Numbered from the stretch's first letter, positions 1 through 10,710 are shown. The stretch is DNA of 64,000 bases from Spirochaetota bacterium (GCA_024276015.1 JAJRXZ010000033.1:1-64000); one strand, 5' to 3'. A program made the numbers and translations. Notes: a model not told the origin generated them from the letters alone.

Positions 1-29
1 GACATAATGAAGAATGCTTTTAATCTCAA

Positions 30-3000
30 TTAAAACCTCATATCTCCAATTGCGAATTGAAATGTAAAGTTGCTGATCTCCTTAAATGAACCGTCATCGT
101 AAATCATCTTTCTGCCGAACCAGAATCTCAGAGGCATCATTGGTATCTGTATTCTGAAACCGAATCCGTAGGAATATCTGAAATATGACATTAAATGCAC
201 CCTGTCACTGAATATATCTCTTATATCGTATAGAAGCCCCTTTTCCTTGTCCTCGTCCACCACGGATCTCTTCTCCTGAGTCAACTGCTTTTCCCAGAAA
301 CCGTCTGTCCAGAGAGAACCGGCATCAAAGAAAAAAGCCACCCAGAGCATCTGAGGATGAATAGGCACTCTGAATTCAATCCCGTACAGTATCCTGTGAT
401 GAAGTCCTACGTCACTCCACGATTTTGGAAGGCTGTTGTCAAAATAATCCCAGCCCCTGATCGTTTCCGGTCCTCCTATTTTCAAACGGTCTTCATATTC
501 GAGCCATGGATTTTCACTGTAAGGTTTTTCTCTGTTCAATTTACTGCTGCCTATAGGTTTGCCCAGAAATGTTCCGTTGCCCCGCAGCTCAATAACACAG
601 GGATGAGTTTTAAGAAAAGGGAGATGAAAAGGAGAATAATAAAAATTCATCTCAGGAGAGTATCTTATAAAATGGTCCTCGCCGCCAAGAATATTGCCTC
701 CCGTAAAAGAGACTGCAAAACCGATCTTTGAACCGGAAGTGGGATTCATATAATTGTCCTTGGAATTTCTGTAGAGATAAAAGGACTGCGTTCTTTTCTC
801 CTGAACTCCAAGAGCTGCATTAAGAAAAACTTCATCTGTACTGTTCCCTGAAGGATTGTCATATTTTTTAAAGGAATGCCTCCATCTTGTGCCGACTTCA
901 TAATAATAAAAGAATCTGTAACTTAAACCAACAGTATAACCTACAACTTTAATTTCATGTTCAGCCGTTTCATCGGTATTTGAAAATATTGAACTGTCTT
1001 TTTGCCGGTATAGATTATAGAATAGTGACGAATTAAAGCCTATGGGATAACCGAGAAGCCACCTTTCGTTAAATGAAAGTGTTACCGATTCTCTTAAAGG
1101 GCCGTATTCAAACTTAATTCCTACTCTCTGTCCGTTGCCAAGTAAATTATTTTCTGCGAGGTCGGCAAATATTGAAAAACCGGAAGTTGTGCCGTAGCCG
1201 CCGCCCAGAGAGATCGTACCAGAAGGCTGTTCCTCAACATCAACAATTAAATTCATATGCCTTTCAGTGCTGCCCGGCCTGACATCAAAATTTACCTGCT
1301 TAAAAAATCCAAGATTATAAATCCTTTCGCGGGAGATCTGAACTTTTCTTGAATCAAAAAGTTCACCCTCTTTAATAATGATCTCTCTCCTTATAACATG
1401 TTCTTTGGTCTTTTTATTCCCCTTGATTATTATTGACTCAATATATGCCTGTTTACCTTCTTTTATGGTAAAATCTATTTTTACAAATTTTCTTTTAACG
1501 GTTTTTCCATCAACAGTCACCGATTCTTCCGTTATGGTACGTTTTGGAACTACACGCGAGAAGATATATCCCTTAGAGGCATAGAGAAAACTTATCATCT
1601 GCCGGTCCTTTAAAAATTTTGTATTATTAAATATCTCTCCATGCTTCCGCAGTGAAAATTCTTCAAAAAAATCTTCCTTTTTAAAAACCGTGTCCTCGCC
1701 TTTCTTTGATTCAATATGAACCGTATATTTATCAAAATAATATTTCAAGCCCTCGTTAATTTTTATTATTATATATATAACCCTCTTTTCTTTTAATAAG
1801 GGATTTTCCCATTCATACTCGATACTGTCCTCTACGATCTGTGCATTGAGATAACCCAACTCCTTTAAATATGCAATTATCTTCCCTTTATCCTCTTCAT
1901 ATACCTGCTTCTTAAAAAATCCGTCTTCAAGAAAACCGGCTTCCTTGGTGTCCATTAAATCGATCAGATCTTCAGGATCCACGGACTTAACACCCAGAAT
2001 GGATATCTTTTCAACCTTTATCTCTTCTCCTTCGTCAACTAAAAAAATAATTTTTACAGCATTATCCTCTTCAAGCTTTTCTATTTTATATGTTATTACT
2101 GCATTAAAATAACCGTCTTCATCGTACTTCCTTTTGATTATTTGTATACTCCGTTCAAGAAAATCCTTTCTGAAGATCTCAGTCTCCTTAAGCGGAATAG
2201 CATCGGAAAGATCCGTTAATTGAAAGTGGTCCATACCTTTGAATTCGATCGAATCAATGACCGGACTCTCCCGGCAGAATATCCTCAAACGGACCCCCTT
2301 TTTATATTCTTCAATCAGGATCTCAATATTCCGGAGTTTATATTCTTTAAAAACGCTCTTTATATCATTACGAACTTCAGAAGCTCTTAAAGGATAGCCC
2401 ACAGTGGTTTTCATCTGGTCTGTTATATCCACAGGATCAAGATTCGTTAAACCGAATACTTTGATCTCCTTAACGATCTTTCCTTCATATTTCTCAGGAT
2501 GAAGAAACCTGAATATTTTTTCAATGCAGATAATATTTATATTTATTCCATCTTTAATTTCTTCGTATCTGATAAGAACTTTTTCAAATTTACCGATCTT
2601 AATAATATTGTTTATATCGCTGCTTAATTCGCTCAATCTTAAAACTTTCTCCTTCTTCGTTTTCATTAAATTCAGTATATCTTTTTTCGATACCAGCGTA
2701 AGTCCGAGAAGATTGATATTTTTAATGATTTTACCTTCATATTTTGAAGGCGGAATAGGATTGCCCGTAAATCCGGTACACTTGAATGTTATTTCAACGC
2801 CTTCTTTATACTCACTGTATTTCAGATCAACATTTTTGCATTTGCCCAACAGTCTGGCAGCGTTCCTGTCTTCTGCAATATTTGAAATTAAAAGGGGATC
2901 GCCTTCTCTTGTTTTTATTATATTCGCAAGTTCACGCAGCGAATCTTTTTTGAATCCGTAATAATTAATCTTTTTTACAATTTTACCTTCATAAATTGAC

Positions 3001-3083
3001 GGTTCTGTTGAACCGCCGGATAAAAACAAAAGAATTATAGCAGCCGTTATAATTGCTGTTGCAAGATAAAGTAATCTTTTCAT
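30..3083 (-). CDS. bamA: BamA/Omp85-family outer-membrane assembly factor with expanded POTRA region
   Basis: This protein inserts beta-barrel proteins into the outer membrane. It has 1017 residues, about 200 more than the usual BamA length. A hydrophobic N-terminal segment (about residues 4-22) is followed by a long run of POTRA-like repeats and a C-terminal barrel from about residue 640. The barrel carries the conserved loop motif as Ile-Arg-Gly-Trp (usually V-R-G-F/Y). The first three repeats start with Tyr-Glu-Gly-Lys-Ile at residues 31, 115 and 199, and each ends in a Cys at 102, 186 and 270, giving an exact 84-residue period. At least three further POTRA-like units follow. The family call is firm. 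The extra repeats could bind lineage-specific partners, which is inference. The gene lies downstream of exbD, separated by an intergenic repeat. Confidence 0.93.
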   Translation of the reverse strand: MKRLLYLATAIITAAIILLFLSGGSTEPSIYEGKIVKKINYYGFKKDSLRELANIIKTREGDPLLISNIAEDRNAARLLGKCKNVDLKYSEYKEGVEITFKCTGFTGNPIPPSKYEGKIIKNINLLGLTLVSKKDILNLMKTKKEKVLRLSELSSDINNIIKIGKFEKVLIRYEEIKDGININIICIEKIFRFLHPEKYEGKIVKEIKVFGLTNLDPVDITDQMKTTVGYPLRASEVRNDIKSVFKEYKLRNIEILIEEYKKGVRLRIFCRESPVIDSIEFKGMDHFQLTDLSDAIPLKETEIFRKDFLERSIQIIKRKYDEDGYFNAVITYKIEKLEEDNAVKIIFLVDEGEEIKVEKISILGVKSVDPEDLIDLMDTKEAGFLEDGFFKKQVYEEDKGKIIAYLKELGYLNAQIVEDSIEYEWENPLLKEKRVIYIIIKINEGLKYYFDKYTVHIESKKGEDTVFKKEDFFEEFSLRKHGEIFNNTKFLKDRQMISFLYASKGYIFSRVVPKRTITEESVTVDGKTVKRKFVKIDFTIKEGKQAYIESIIIKGNKKTKEHVIRREIIIKEGELFDSRKVQISRERIYNLGFFKQVNFDVRPGSTERHMNLIVDVEEQPSGTISLGGGYGTTSGFSIFADLAENNLLGNGQRVGIKFEYGPLRESVTLSFNERWLLGYPIGFNSSLFYNLYRQKDSSIFSNTDETAEHEIKVVGYTVGLSYRFFYYYEVGTRWRHSFKKYDNPSGNSTDEVFLNAALGVQEKRTQSFYLYRNSKDNYMNPTSGSKIGFAVSFTGGNILGGEDHFIRYSPEMNFYYSPFHLPFLKTHPCVIELRGNGTFLGKPIGSSKLNREKPYSENPWLEYEDRLKIGGPETIRGWDYFDNSLPKSWSDVGLHHRILYGIEFRVPIHPQMLWVAFFFDAGSLWTDGFWEKQLTQEKRSVVDEDKEKGLLYDIRDIFSDRVHLMSYFRYSYGFGFRIQIPMMPLRFWFGRKMIYDDGSFKEISNFTFQFAIGDMRF

Positions 3084-3197
3084 TCTAATATGCTGTCCTG
3101 TAATATAAAAACAGATTGAGTATCAATACTTATTGTATTAAACTATTTCAAAGCAATCGATAAACCGATTATATTTATACATTTATGTTGTCAATAC

Positions 3198-3257
3198 TAT
3201 ACCGATCATCATTGAAAATTTCTATATTAAATGAATCGATATATGATCTGATCAGGA
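3198..3257. repeat. 60-bp intergenic repeat, copy A
   Basis: These 60 bases match 29339-29398 at 53 of 60 positions, and all seven differences are transitions. The unit has near-inverted ends (ATACCGAT and ATCGATAT, one mismatch in this copy). Read on the minus strand it translates to a peptide ending in Ile-Glu-Ile-Phe-Asn-Asp-Asp-Arg-Tyr, similar to the other copy. It may therefore be either a hairpin-forming intergenic element or a relic of a duplicated gene. It lies between exbD and bamA. Confidence 0.6.
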
Positions 3258-3338
3258 AACAATTATTTAAGTTTTTATATAACTCCGGAAAATTATTAAA
3301 GTAATTACAAAGGTATCAATAATATGGGAAAAGCCGTA

Positions 3339-3746
3339 CTATTTCACTGTTGACAGAGTAAATTTTGGGATCCCTGCCTGATTCAGAGTGTCCATAATTT
3401 TTACAATGGTCTCATAATTTGTCTTTCTGTCTCCTCTGATCACAACTGTCAATTCCTTCCTTTCTTTTTTTCTTTTTTTAAATTCTTTCAGCAATGAATC
3501 TTTACTGAAAAGTTTATCGTTTATATATATCTCATTTTTTTCATTAACTGAAATTACCATATTGTGCTTCTTATACTGCCCGCTCTGCACTGCTTTGGGC
3601 AGATGGACAGTGATTGAGGATTCGGACCCGAGACTGGATGTGATCATAAAAAAAGCCACAAGTAAAAAAACAAGATCTATCAGCGATGTTATATCAATTA
3701 CCGCTCTGTGACGGAATCTGCTTTTAAACTTAAAATACATGATCAT
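3339..3746 (-). CDS. exbD: ExbD/TolR-family biopolymer transport protein
   Basis: This is the small subunit of an ExbB-ExbD (TolQ-TolR type) proton-driven motor that energises outer-membrane transport or envelope functions. It has 135 residues, normal for the family. There is a short cytoplasmic N-terminus, then one membrane segment at about residues 20-40. That segment includes the conserved Asp of the motor channel (Ile-Asp-Leu-Val-Phe). A periplasmic domain rich in Lys and Arg follows. The gene starts 12 bases after exbB, so the two are co-transcribed. No TonB or TolA partner is visible nearby. Assignment between ExbD and TolR cannot be made from sequence alone. Confidence 0.92.
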   Translation of the reverse strand: MIMYFKFKSRFRHRAVIDITSLIDLVFLLVAFFMITSSLGSESSITVHLPKAVQSGQYKKHNMVISVNEKNEIYINDKLFSKDSLLKEFKKRKKERKELTVVIRGDRKTNYETIVKIMDTLNQAGIPKFTLSTVK

Positions 3747-3758
3747 ATTTTCCCTGCT

Positions 3759-4388
3759 CTAATTTGAACTATTCTTGCCCGCCTCTGCAAAGCTGTTGGC
3801 TATAAACTCAATTTCTCTCATAAAAAAGTCAACTTTTGAAACCATATAGTTATAAAACATCATGGAAGGGATAGCAACCATCAAACCCAGAGCTGTTGTA
3901 ATTAAAGCCTCTGTTATACCTCTGGCAAGAAGATCCTGAGCCGAAGGGCCCAGTTTTGCAAGGCCGCTGAACGATTTCATCATTCCGGTAACAGTACCAA
4001 GAAGTCCCAGCATTGGCGATATGGTGGCAATAGTAGATATTACGCCTCCGAATTTTTCAATTGCTCTTATTGCCTTATGAGATTCATCCCTGATTACTAC
4101 TTCTTTATCACTGATATTATTCCACTCATCAAGAATATTATAAATAGATTTGATGATAACCTGACTTTTATAACCCGAACATACAAGCTTTGCATCGTTT
4201 ATACTGTTGGATTTTATCTTCTCAATAAGACTGTTCATCAGCACTCTGTAATCAGTATCTATAGTTCTGTAGAATATTACTCTCTCTATGAATATTGCAA
4301 GAGCAACAACGGAACATATCCCAATAGGCAGGATCATTATCCAAAGCGGGATAGAATCGAAAATTGAAATTATTACTTTTCCTGTCAT
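3759..4388 (-). CDS. exbB: ExbB/TolQ/MotA-family proton channel protein
   Basis: This is the large membrane subunit of the ExbBD-type motor, pairing with the exbD product just downstream. It has 209 residues. There is one hydrophobic segment near the N-terminus (about residues 12-33). Two more membrane helices lie in the second half (about 110-140 and 155-180), in the conserved MotA/TolQ/ExbB domain. That domain shows the glycine-rich Gly-Leu-Leu-Gly-Thr-Val-Thr-Gly-Met and the Ile-Thr-Glu-Ala-Leu motifs. It begins 14 bases after an interrupted outer-membrane barrel gene, suggesting that the motor served that barrel. The family is certain; the transported substrate is unknown. Confidence 0.93.
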   Translation of the reverse strand: MTGKVIISIFDSIPLWIMILPIGICSVVALAIFIERVIFYRTIDTDYRVLMNSLIEKIKSNSINDAKLVCSGYKSQVIIKSIYNILDEWNNISDKEVVIRDESHKAIRAIEKFGGVISTIATISPMLGLLGTVTGMMKSFSGLAKLGPSAQDLLARGITEALITTALGLMVAIPSMMFYNYMVSKVDFFMREIEFIANSFAEAGKNSSN

Positions 4389-4402
4389 TAATTTTCCGCC
4401 AT

Positions 4403-5920
4403 TTATATTATTATTCTTAATCCGCCAAGAAAAGTTATTCCCGGCTCATAATAACCGTATCTGTAACTGTATCTGCTGTTATATATATTATTTATTTTTG
4501 CATAGAGCAGGAAGGAATCCACCATGCGAAGCTGCATTCTGAAAGAGCCTATAAAAGCTTTATCAAGTTTTCTTCCGTCGTCAGGGTCGGGGTTGATAAA
4601 AACTTCGCCTATGAGTCTGTTATCAAATTCAAATTCCCATCCGTTACTGCTGAAATTAAGGATGCCGCCTATTATATCGGCAGGCCTGTATGTAATATTT
4701 CTGTCTGCACTGTATCTGTAATGTTCATAATTCAGAACAAATCTGATCTTTTTATCATAAATTCTGACATCAGCGATCATATCGCTTTTAAACTTGAAAT
4801 ACTGCACAGGTAAAGCTTCAGCGCTGATCACATTTCCCGGGATTGAGTAGTAATTATAAAAATTATCATTATCCTTATAAGAAGCAACTCCCTTCAGCCT
4901 AAAATGTTTGACATAGAAATTGCTTTTACTGTTGAATCTGAAATCGAATTCTCCTTTTAAATCAATATTCCGAACCCTGGCAGGCATAAGTTCATAATTG
5001 GGACTTATATACTTATGCTCAAAATAAAAATCCTCCGGATTAAAAGGAATTAAGTTGTAATCGTAAGAAAACTCGAACAGTGCATATTTCAATCCCACGC
5101 TGGAGATACTTCCTCTTCCCGAAGGAAACCACCCATTATACTTCTCCATATCTTTATTCCAATCCATGATAAAACCTGCTTCAACTTTAACATATTCGAC
5201 TACTTTAAAACTGATAAATATTTCATTATTAATATGCTTGTCATCCTTTACGCTTAAAGAACCTTCCGAAGGAGAATAAAAATAGTGGGAATAGTCGTGC
5301 TTTAAGCCTATTTTATTCGATGCGGACCAGATGTATTCCCATCCCACTTCTTCATTTATCTTATTAAAGCTGTTTCTCGTAACATCCGTACTGCTGGCAG
5401 ATATAAGCCTGTGAACATACTGAGCTCCTCCCGCATTAAAATTCCAGCGCGAGGGTGTGGGCTTATATTCATTCTTCAGTATTATTATAACCTTGTCTTT
5501 TTCTTCGCGGCTGTAAACAGGATTGTCAAACATTCCGTGAGATTCATTATTAACCTCAAGCTGAGGAGTCAGCTACCACGTATTCGAAAGATCCGCTTTG
5601 CCTGTAAAACCGATCTCACTTTCATAAAAACTTGAATTCTTGTAGCCGAAATCATTGGATCTCATTAAATTCGAATTAAGCTGATATGCGAAATTCCTTA
5701 AATTCTGAATAATACTGAAAGAAGCATCGATATTATTCTTCTGACCGTAAAGCATTCTCGCATCAATATTTACGTTTTTACCGCTATCTCTGCCGTTCCC
5801 GTTTGAATATATATTTTCTGTTACATTATTAACGATATTTTCCTCCTGAGAATAGAGACACGGTTTAAAGAATATCATCAAAACGAAAAACAATAATATA
5901 TTGCCGAGCAATGCTTTCAT
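4403..5920 (-). pseudogene. Outer-membrane beta-barrel protein interrupted by an in-frame TAG
   Basis: The start codon is at 5920, with a clear signal peptide (about residues 1-24). The reading frame meets TAG at 5573-5575 after 115 codons and then stays open in the same frame to 4403. The joined product would be about 505 residues. The downstream part is full of alternating aromatic/polar strands and ends in an aromatic-rich stretch closing with Gly-Gly-Leu-Arg-Ile-Ile-Ile, typical of a TonB-dependent or porin-like barrel. Protein sequence on both sides of TAG looks undisturbed, so one base change (for example TGG, CAG or TAC to TAG) would explain it. Alternatives are a sequencing error or suppression. 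TAG ends intact genes elsewhere in the window (exbB, icmF, AOR), arguing against genome-wide recoding. The gene heads the exbB-exbD operon. Confidence 0.75.
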
Positions 5921-5957
5921 AGTATAAACAATTGAGTTCCCAATTAAGAATATTAAA

Positions 5958-6010
5958 AAAGCTTTATGAAATCCCTTCCCATTCTCTATCAGCGATCTCT
6001 ATAAAGCTTT
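5958..6010 (-). terminator. Possible terminator downstream of metK
   Basis: Ten-base arms AAAGCTTTAT and ATAAAGCTTT are perfectly complementary. They are separated by 33 bases and followed on the minus strand by a run of T. The loop is longer than usual, so the call is tentative. It lies just after the metK stop codon. Confidence 0.45.
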
Positions 6011-6024
6011 CTATTATAAAAAAT

Positions 6025-7179
6025 TTATTTTAACAAATCTGCTTTATCTTTCATTTCCCAGTGAAAATCCTGATCTTCCCTTCCAAAATGCCCGTACGCT
6101 GCGCTTCTCCTGTAAATAGGCCTCAAGAGATCAAGAGAGGATATTATTCCCGCAGGCTTCATATCAAATACGCTCTTTACTCTCTCCGCTATCTCTTGGT
6201 CCGGGATCGTTCCTGTTCCGAATGTTTCAATCAAAACCGAAACAGGATCTGCAACGCCAATTGCATAGGCAAGCTGCACTTCGCATCTGTAGGCCAGACC
6301 TGCTGCAACAACATTTTTTGCAATATAACGAGCCATGTAAGCAGCGGACCTGTCAACTTTGGACGGATCCTTGCCGGAAAAAGCTCCCCCTCCGTGACGC
6401 CCCATGCCGCCGTAAGTGTCTACTATGATCTTTCTTCCGGTCAGGCCCGTATCGCCGTCGGGACCGCCGATGACAAACCTCCCCGTAGGATTTACAAAGA
6501 TCCTTGTTTCACTGCTCATAAATTCAGGAGGTATTACCTTTTTGATCGTAGTTTCAATTACACCTTCTTTTATTGCATCAAATTCAACATCAACTGTATG
6601 CTGTGTGGAAATGACAATTGCATCAACTCTCTTCGGTTTTCCGCCTTCATAGCGGACGGTTACCTGCGATTTTGAATCGGGTCTGAGGAACTCCAATTCA
6701 CCGCTCTTTCTTACATCTGCGAGTTTTTTAACAAGCTTATGAGCAAGAAGAATAGGCATGGGCATAAGCTCCTCCGTTTCAGCAACGGCATATCCGAACA
6801 TCATCCCCTGGTCCCCTGCCCCCTGTTCGCAAAAAAGTCCTTCTCCCTCGGTAACACCCTGTGAGATATCGCAGGATTGAGAATGAACATGCGTTTCAAC
6901 AGCACAGTTTTTTGCATCAAAACGGATTGATGGATCGTTATAGCCTATTTCATCTATCACCTGCCTTGCAACTCTGTCATAATCAACATCTCCCAGAGAT
7001 GTTATTTCACCGGCAAGTACAACTCTGTTGGTTGTAACCAGAGTTTCTATTGCTACCCTTGATCTGTTGTCCTGTTCTATGTGAGCATCAAGAACAGCAT
7101 CGGATATCTGGTCCGATACTTTGTCCGGATGCCCTTCCGAAACCGATTCCGAAGTAAAAATATAATCGGATAAGTACAT
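6025..7179 (-). CDS. metK: S-adenosylmethionine synthetase
   Basis: MetK makes S-adenosylmethionine from methionine and ATP in the cytoplasm. It has 384 residues, the standard length. The N-terminal [13 protein letters not shown] signature, the [11 protein letters not shown] ATP motif and the Gly-Gly-Gly-Ala-Phe-Ser-Gly-Lys-Asp motif are all intact. A GAGGTG ribosome-binding site precedes the ATG. The product can supply the radical SAM protein and the methyltransferase encoded elsewhere in the window. I found no convincing SAM riboswitch in the leader. The upstream region instead holds the terminator of the secG transcript. Confidence 0.98.
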   Translation of the reverse strand: MYLSDYIFTSESVSEGHPDKVSDQISDAVLDAHIEQDNRSRVAIETLVTTNRVVLAGEITSLGDVDYDRVARQVIDEIGYNDPSIRFDAKNCAVETHVHSQSCDISQGVTEGEGLFCEQGAGDQGMMFGYAVAETEELMPMPILLAHKLVKKLADVRKSGELEFLRPDSKSQVTVRYEGGKPKRVDAIVISTQHTVDVEFDAIKEGVIETTIKKVIPPEFMSSETRIFVNPTGRFVIGGPDGDTGLTGRKIIVDTYGGMGRHGGGAFSGKDPSKVDRSAAYMARYIAKNVVAAGLAYRCEVQLAYAIGVADPVSVLIETFGTGTIPDQEIAERVKSVFDMKPAGIISSLDLLRPIYRRSAAYGHFGREDQDFHWEMKDKADLLK

Positions 7180-7244
7180 TATTCACACCTCTTGAAATTT
7201 TCTCTTAATAAAGTCCTCAACTCTGTGCTGACAATGGTTTTCCA

Positions 7245-7279
7245 TAAAAAATGCCGGAATAAATCCGCCCTCAAGGCAT
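7245..7279 (-). terminator. Terminator downstream of secG
   Basis: On the minus strand the outer arms ATGCC and GGCAT enclose an inner stem CGGA/TCCG. A run of six T follows immediately. The position between the secG stop and the metK start fits the end of the gap-tpiA-secG transcript. Confidence 0.65.
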
Positions 7280-7332
7280 AATATCATTTATTTCAGCATA
7301 TTCGAATGCAAATTTCCTCTGTAATAAAGGAA

Positions 7333-7737
7333 TTATTTTTTATTACCTGTATCCTGTGTGTTTAATTTTTTCCCGGGATCTGCTCCCTGATCCAGGCCTT
7401 TCTCCTTAATGCCCTTGTCAACAGGAAGATCTTTTTTCCCCTTTTCGATCAATCCGGTTTGAGCTTTACTCTCAGGAGCAAGGATCTTCTTTTCCAGAGA
7501 TTCCGACTTGCGCGACTCCAGCACCGCAAGCCCCAGAGAGCCCAACATAAAGAGCGCTATCATTACAGCGGATACTTTTGTTATAACATCGGCAGTTGAC
7601 GAACCGAATGCAGACTGGCTTGAACCTCCGAGAATCCCCATGCCCGCGCTCTTATCGGACTGGAGGAGTATAATGATCACCAGCAGAACGCATAGAATAA
7701 TAAATAAAACTGTTGCTACATTTAAAATTACACCCAT
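7333..7737 (-). CDS. secG: SecG preprotein translocase subunit
   Basis: SecG is a small membrane subunit of the SecYEG translocon. It has 134 residues. Two hydrophobic segments (about 5-27 and 55-74) flank the conserved Leu-Leu-Gln-Ser-Asp-Lys-Ser-Ala-Gly-Met-Gly loop and the following Gly-Gly-Ser-Ser-Gln-Ser-Ala-Phe-Gly-Ser motif. The C-terminal tail of about 55 residues is hydrophilic and Lys/Asp-rich, a variable region in this family. It sits directly after tpiA, the common gap/tpiA/secG order of many bacteria. A terminator follows. Confidence 0.95.
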   Translation of the reverse strand: MGVILNVATVLFIILCVLLVIIILLQSDKSAGMGILGGSSQSAFGSSTADVITKVSAVMIALFMLGSLGLAVLESRKSESLEKKILAPESKAQTGLIEKGKKDLPVDKGIKEKGLDQGADPGKKLNTQDTGNKK

Positions 7738-7764
7738 AAAATCCTCACAAAACTAAATTTTCAC

Positions 7765-8520
7765 TTATTTAACACTAATTATATCGATAAAGGAGTCTGC
7801 GCTCAAACTGGCGCCGCCCACCAGTACACCGTCAATATCATCGATTTTGTAAAGTCCCTTTATATTATCCGGTTTGACGGATCCGCCATACAAAACAGGT
7901 ATGGAGATCGATATTTCATCATTAAAAATTCCGCTAAGAAGCTTTCTGATCAAACTATGAACCTCGCCTGCCATATCAGGCGTGGCAACTTTACCTGTTC
8001 CGATTGCCCAGACCGGTTCATAAGCAAAGACTACTTTTAAAACATCATCCCCACTTATTCCCTCAAGAGCAGCTTCCACCTGTTTTTTAATTACATCGTC
8101 CGTGTGCCCCTTCTCTCTCTGATCAAGCAATTCACCCACACATATCATGGGGATAAGATCATACTCTAAAGCGGCTTTTACTTTCCTGTTTACATCTTCA
8201 TCTGTTTCCCCGAATATATGGCGCCTTTCCGAATGGCCGATAAGTATATATGACGCACCTGTATCCTTAACCATTTCAGGGGAAACCTCACCCGTAAAAG
8301 CGCCGGCTTTTTCATAGTGCATATTCTGCATCCCAACTTTAATGGGCGAATTTTCGCATATAGCCGCCATATCTTTTACATAGGGAGACGGAGGGAAAAT
8401 AACAACTTCACGGTTTCCAATATCCGTAAGATTATTCAACAGTTCTCTGACAAGTTCCACTGCCCCGGAATAAGTTTTATTCATTTTCCAGTTGCCGGCA
8501 AATATTTCCTTTCTGCTCAT
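7765..8520 (-). CDS. tpiA: Triosephosphate isomerase
   Basis: This glycolytic enzyme interconverts dihydroxyacetone phosphate and glyceraldehyde 3-phosphate. It is 251 residues long from the ATG at 8520. An upstream in-frame TTG at 8532 would add four residues before Met-Ser-Arg-Lys and is less likely. Catalytic features are present: Gly-Asn-Trp-Lys-Met-Asn near the start, the catalytic His in Ile-Gly-His-Ser-Glu-Arg-Arg, the catalytic Glu in Ala-Tyr-Glu-Pro-Val-Trp-Ala-Ile-Gly-Thr-Gly, and Tyr-Gly-Gly-Ser-Val near the C-terminus. It lies between gap and secG on the same strand with short gaps, so co-transcription is expected. Confidence 0.97.
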   Translation of the reverse strand: MSRKEIFAGNWKMNKTYSGAVELVRELLNNLTDIGNREVVIFPPSPYVKDMAAICENSPIKVGMQNMHYEKAGAFTGEVSPEMVKDTGASYILIGHSERRHIFGETDEDVNRKVKAALEYDLIPMICVGELLDQREKGHTDDVIKKQVEAALEGISGDDVLKVVFAYEPVWAIGTGKVATPDMAGEVHSLIRKLLSGIFNDEISISIPVLYGGSVKPDNIKGLYKIDDIDGVLVGGASLSADSFIDIISVK

Positions 8521-8560
8521 AATAATATCCAATCAGTCAATTTACATTTAATACAGATAA

Positions 8561-9679
<1,119 letters not shown>

Positions 9680-9807
9680 TTAAGGAATATAATAAATATA
9701 AATAATCCCAATAATGACCGGTTTTGTTTAATTCAGCAATATCTTTTTCATCCTAAGGGTATGTATGAAAAATCAACGATTGGTTTCAAAAAAAGCAGTA
9801 CATAATA

Positions 9808-9834
9808 AAAGAGGAGCCGATAAAACTCCTCTTT
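9808..9834 (-). terminator. Terminator downstream of the 272-residue lipoprotein gene
   Basis: A perfect nine-base stem (AAAGAGGAG and CTCCTCTTT) has a nine-base loop. On the minus strand it runs into a T-rich stretch. The rest of 9572-9891 is AT-rich promoter/leader sequence for gapA with no gene that I can see. Confidence 0.7.
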
Positions 9835-9891
9835 CGGATAACTAAGGCAATATTTTAATAAACCGGCAATAATTAAAGGCGGATGCTCATA

Positions 9892-10710
9892 TTAATCATT
9901 CGGATCCCAGGTACAATCAGCAGCGCTGCCCGTTACAACATCAATGCCGCCGGCTTCTGTTGAAAGATTCCAATAAACCTTTGTTTCTTCAACAGTGCCG
10001 GAATCGTCATTACCGCTGTGTATATCGTAAAATGTTACAGACACATCGCTGCCTGTTTGTTCATAGTAGATATAATCTCCCTTTTTTGTATTTGTCAGCG
10101 TATCATTATTATTTGTAAACTTAACGGATCTATTTGTACTGTCCGTATTAGTCCATTCAACAAGTATTGAATTATCATTACCTGATGAAATAGTGGGATC
10201 GTGGAACTGCCACCAGCCGCCTGTCTTATCGTCTGCGCTTTCTCCGGTTATCCATATAAAGTCGTCAATCGTAACAGACCATTCCCAGTCGTATTGAGTT
10301 CCGGTTTTATTGGCTTCAACAACTGCCCTATGATTATTATAAGTATAGCTCCATTTCACATGAGTAGATGTGGCTTCAGTGGGGATCTGTGTTCTTAAAA
10401 CTTTGAATATAGCAATGGGGACTGCCAAAGGCACAAAAACAACAAGATTACTCCATGTCACAAGGAGAGCTCCTGCCACAAGACATGCCCCTTCTGCCGG
10501 ATCAATATCATTTGTACCAGGAGTGGAATCAGCCCGTACAACTCTTGAATTGATACTCTCAAAAGAAGAAAAATCAATTGACATGGAACTGTCCGGAGGT
10601 ATTACATAATTCATTGCAGTATCTCCCTGTTCCTCTTCCTCGTCGGCTTTGAAACAGCTCAAATTGAATGAAAGAAATAATATTATCATCAGACTGATAA
10701 GTTTCTTCAT
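9892..10710 (-). CDS. Putative lipoprotein of unknown function
   Basis: The product has 272 residues. A lipoprotein-type signal peptide ends in Leu-Ser-Cys (Cys at about residue 19), followed by an acidic Asp-Glu linker. A short hydrophobic stretch occurs at about residues 80-105. The rest is rich in Asp, Thr, Trp and Asn, with repeated Trp-containing strands, suggesting a beta-rich extracytoplasmic domain. I do not recognise the family. A GGGAGGACGATC ribosome-binding region precedes the ATG and a terminator follows, so it appears to be a single-gene transcript. Confidence 0.75.
   Translation of the reverse strand: MKKLISLMIILFLSFNLSCFKADEEEEQGDTAMNYVIPPDSSMSIDFSSFESINSRVVRADSTPGTNDIDPAEGACLVAGALLVTWSNLVVFVPLAVPIAIFKVLRTQIPTEATSTHVKWSYTYNNHRAVVEANKTGTQYDWEWSVTIDDFIWITGESADDKTGGWWQFHDPTISSGNDNSILVEWTNTDSTNRSVKFTNNNDTLTNTKKGDYIYYEQTGSDVSVTFYDIHSGNDDSGTVEETKVYWNLSTEAGGIDVVTGSAADCTWDPND

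Noticed and set aside
5573-5575. TAG as pyrrolysine or a reassigned codon
   Set aside because: TAG ends several intact genes here (exbB, icmF, AOR) and no pyrrolysine genes are visible, so a mutation or error is simpler.
7180-7332. Possible SAM riboswitch in front of metK
   Set aside because: The region folds as a terminator of the upstream secG transcript; I could not find the conserved cores of known SAM riboswitch classes.
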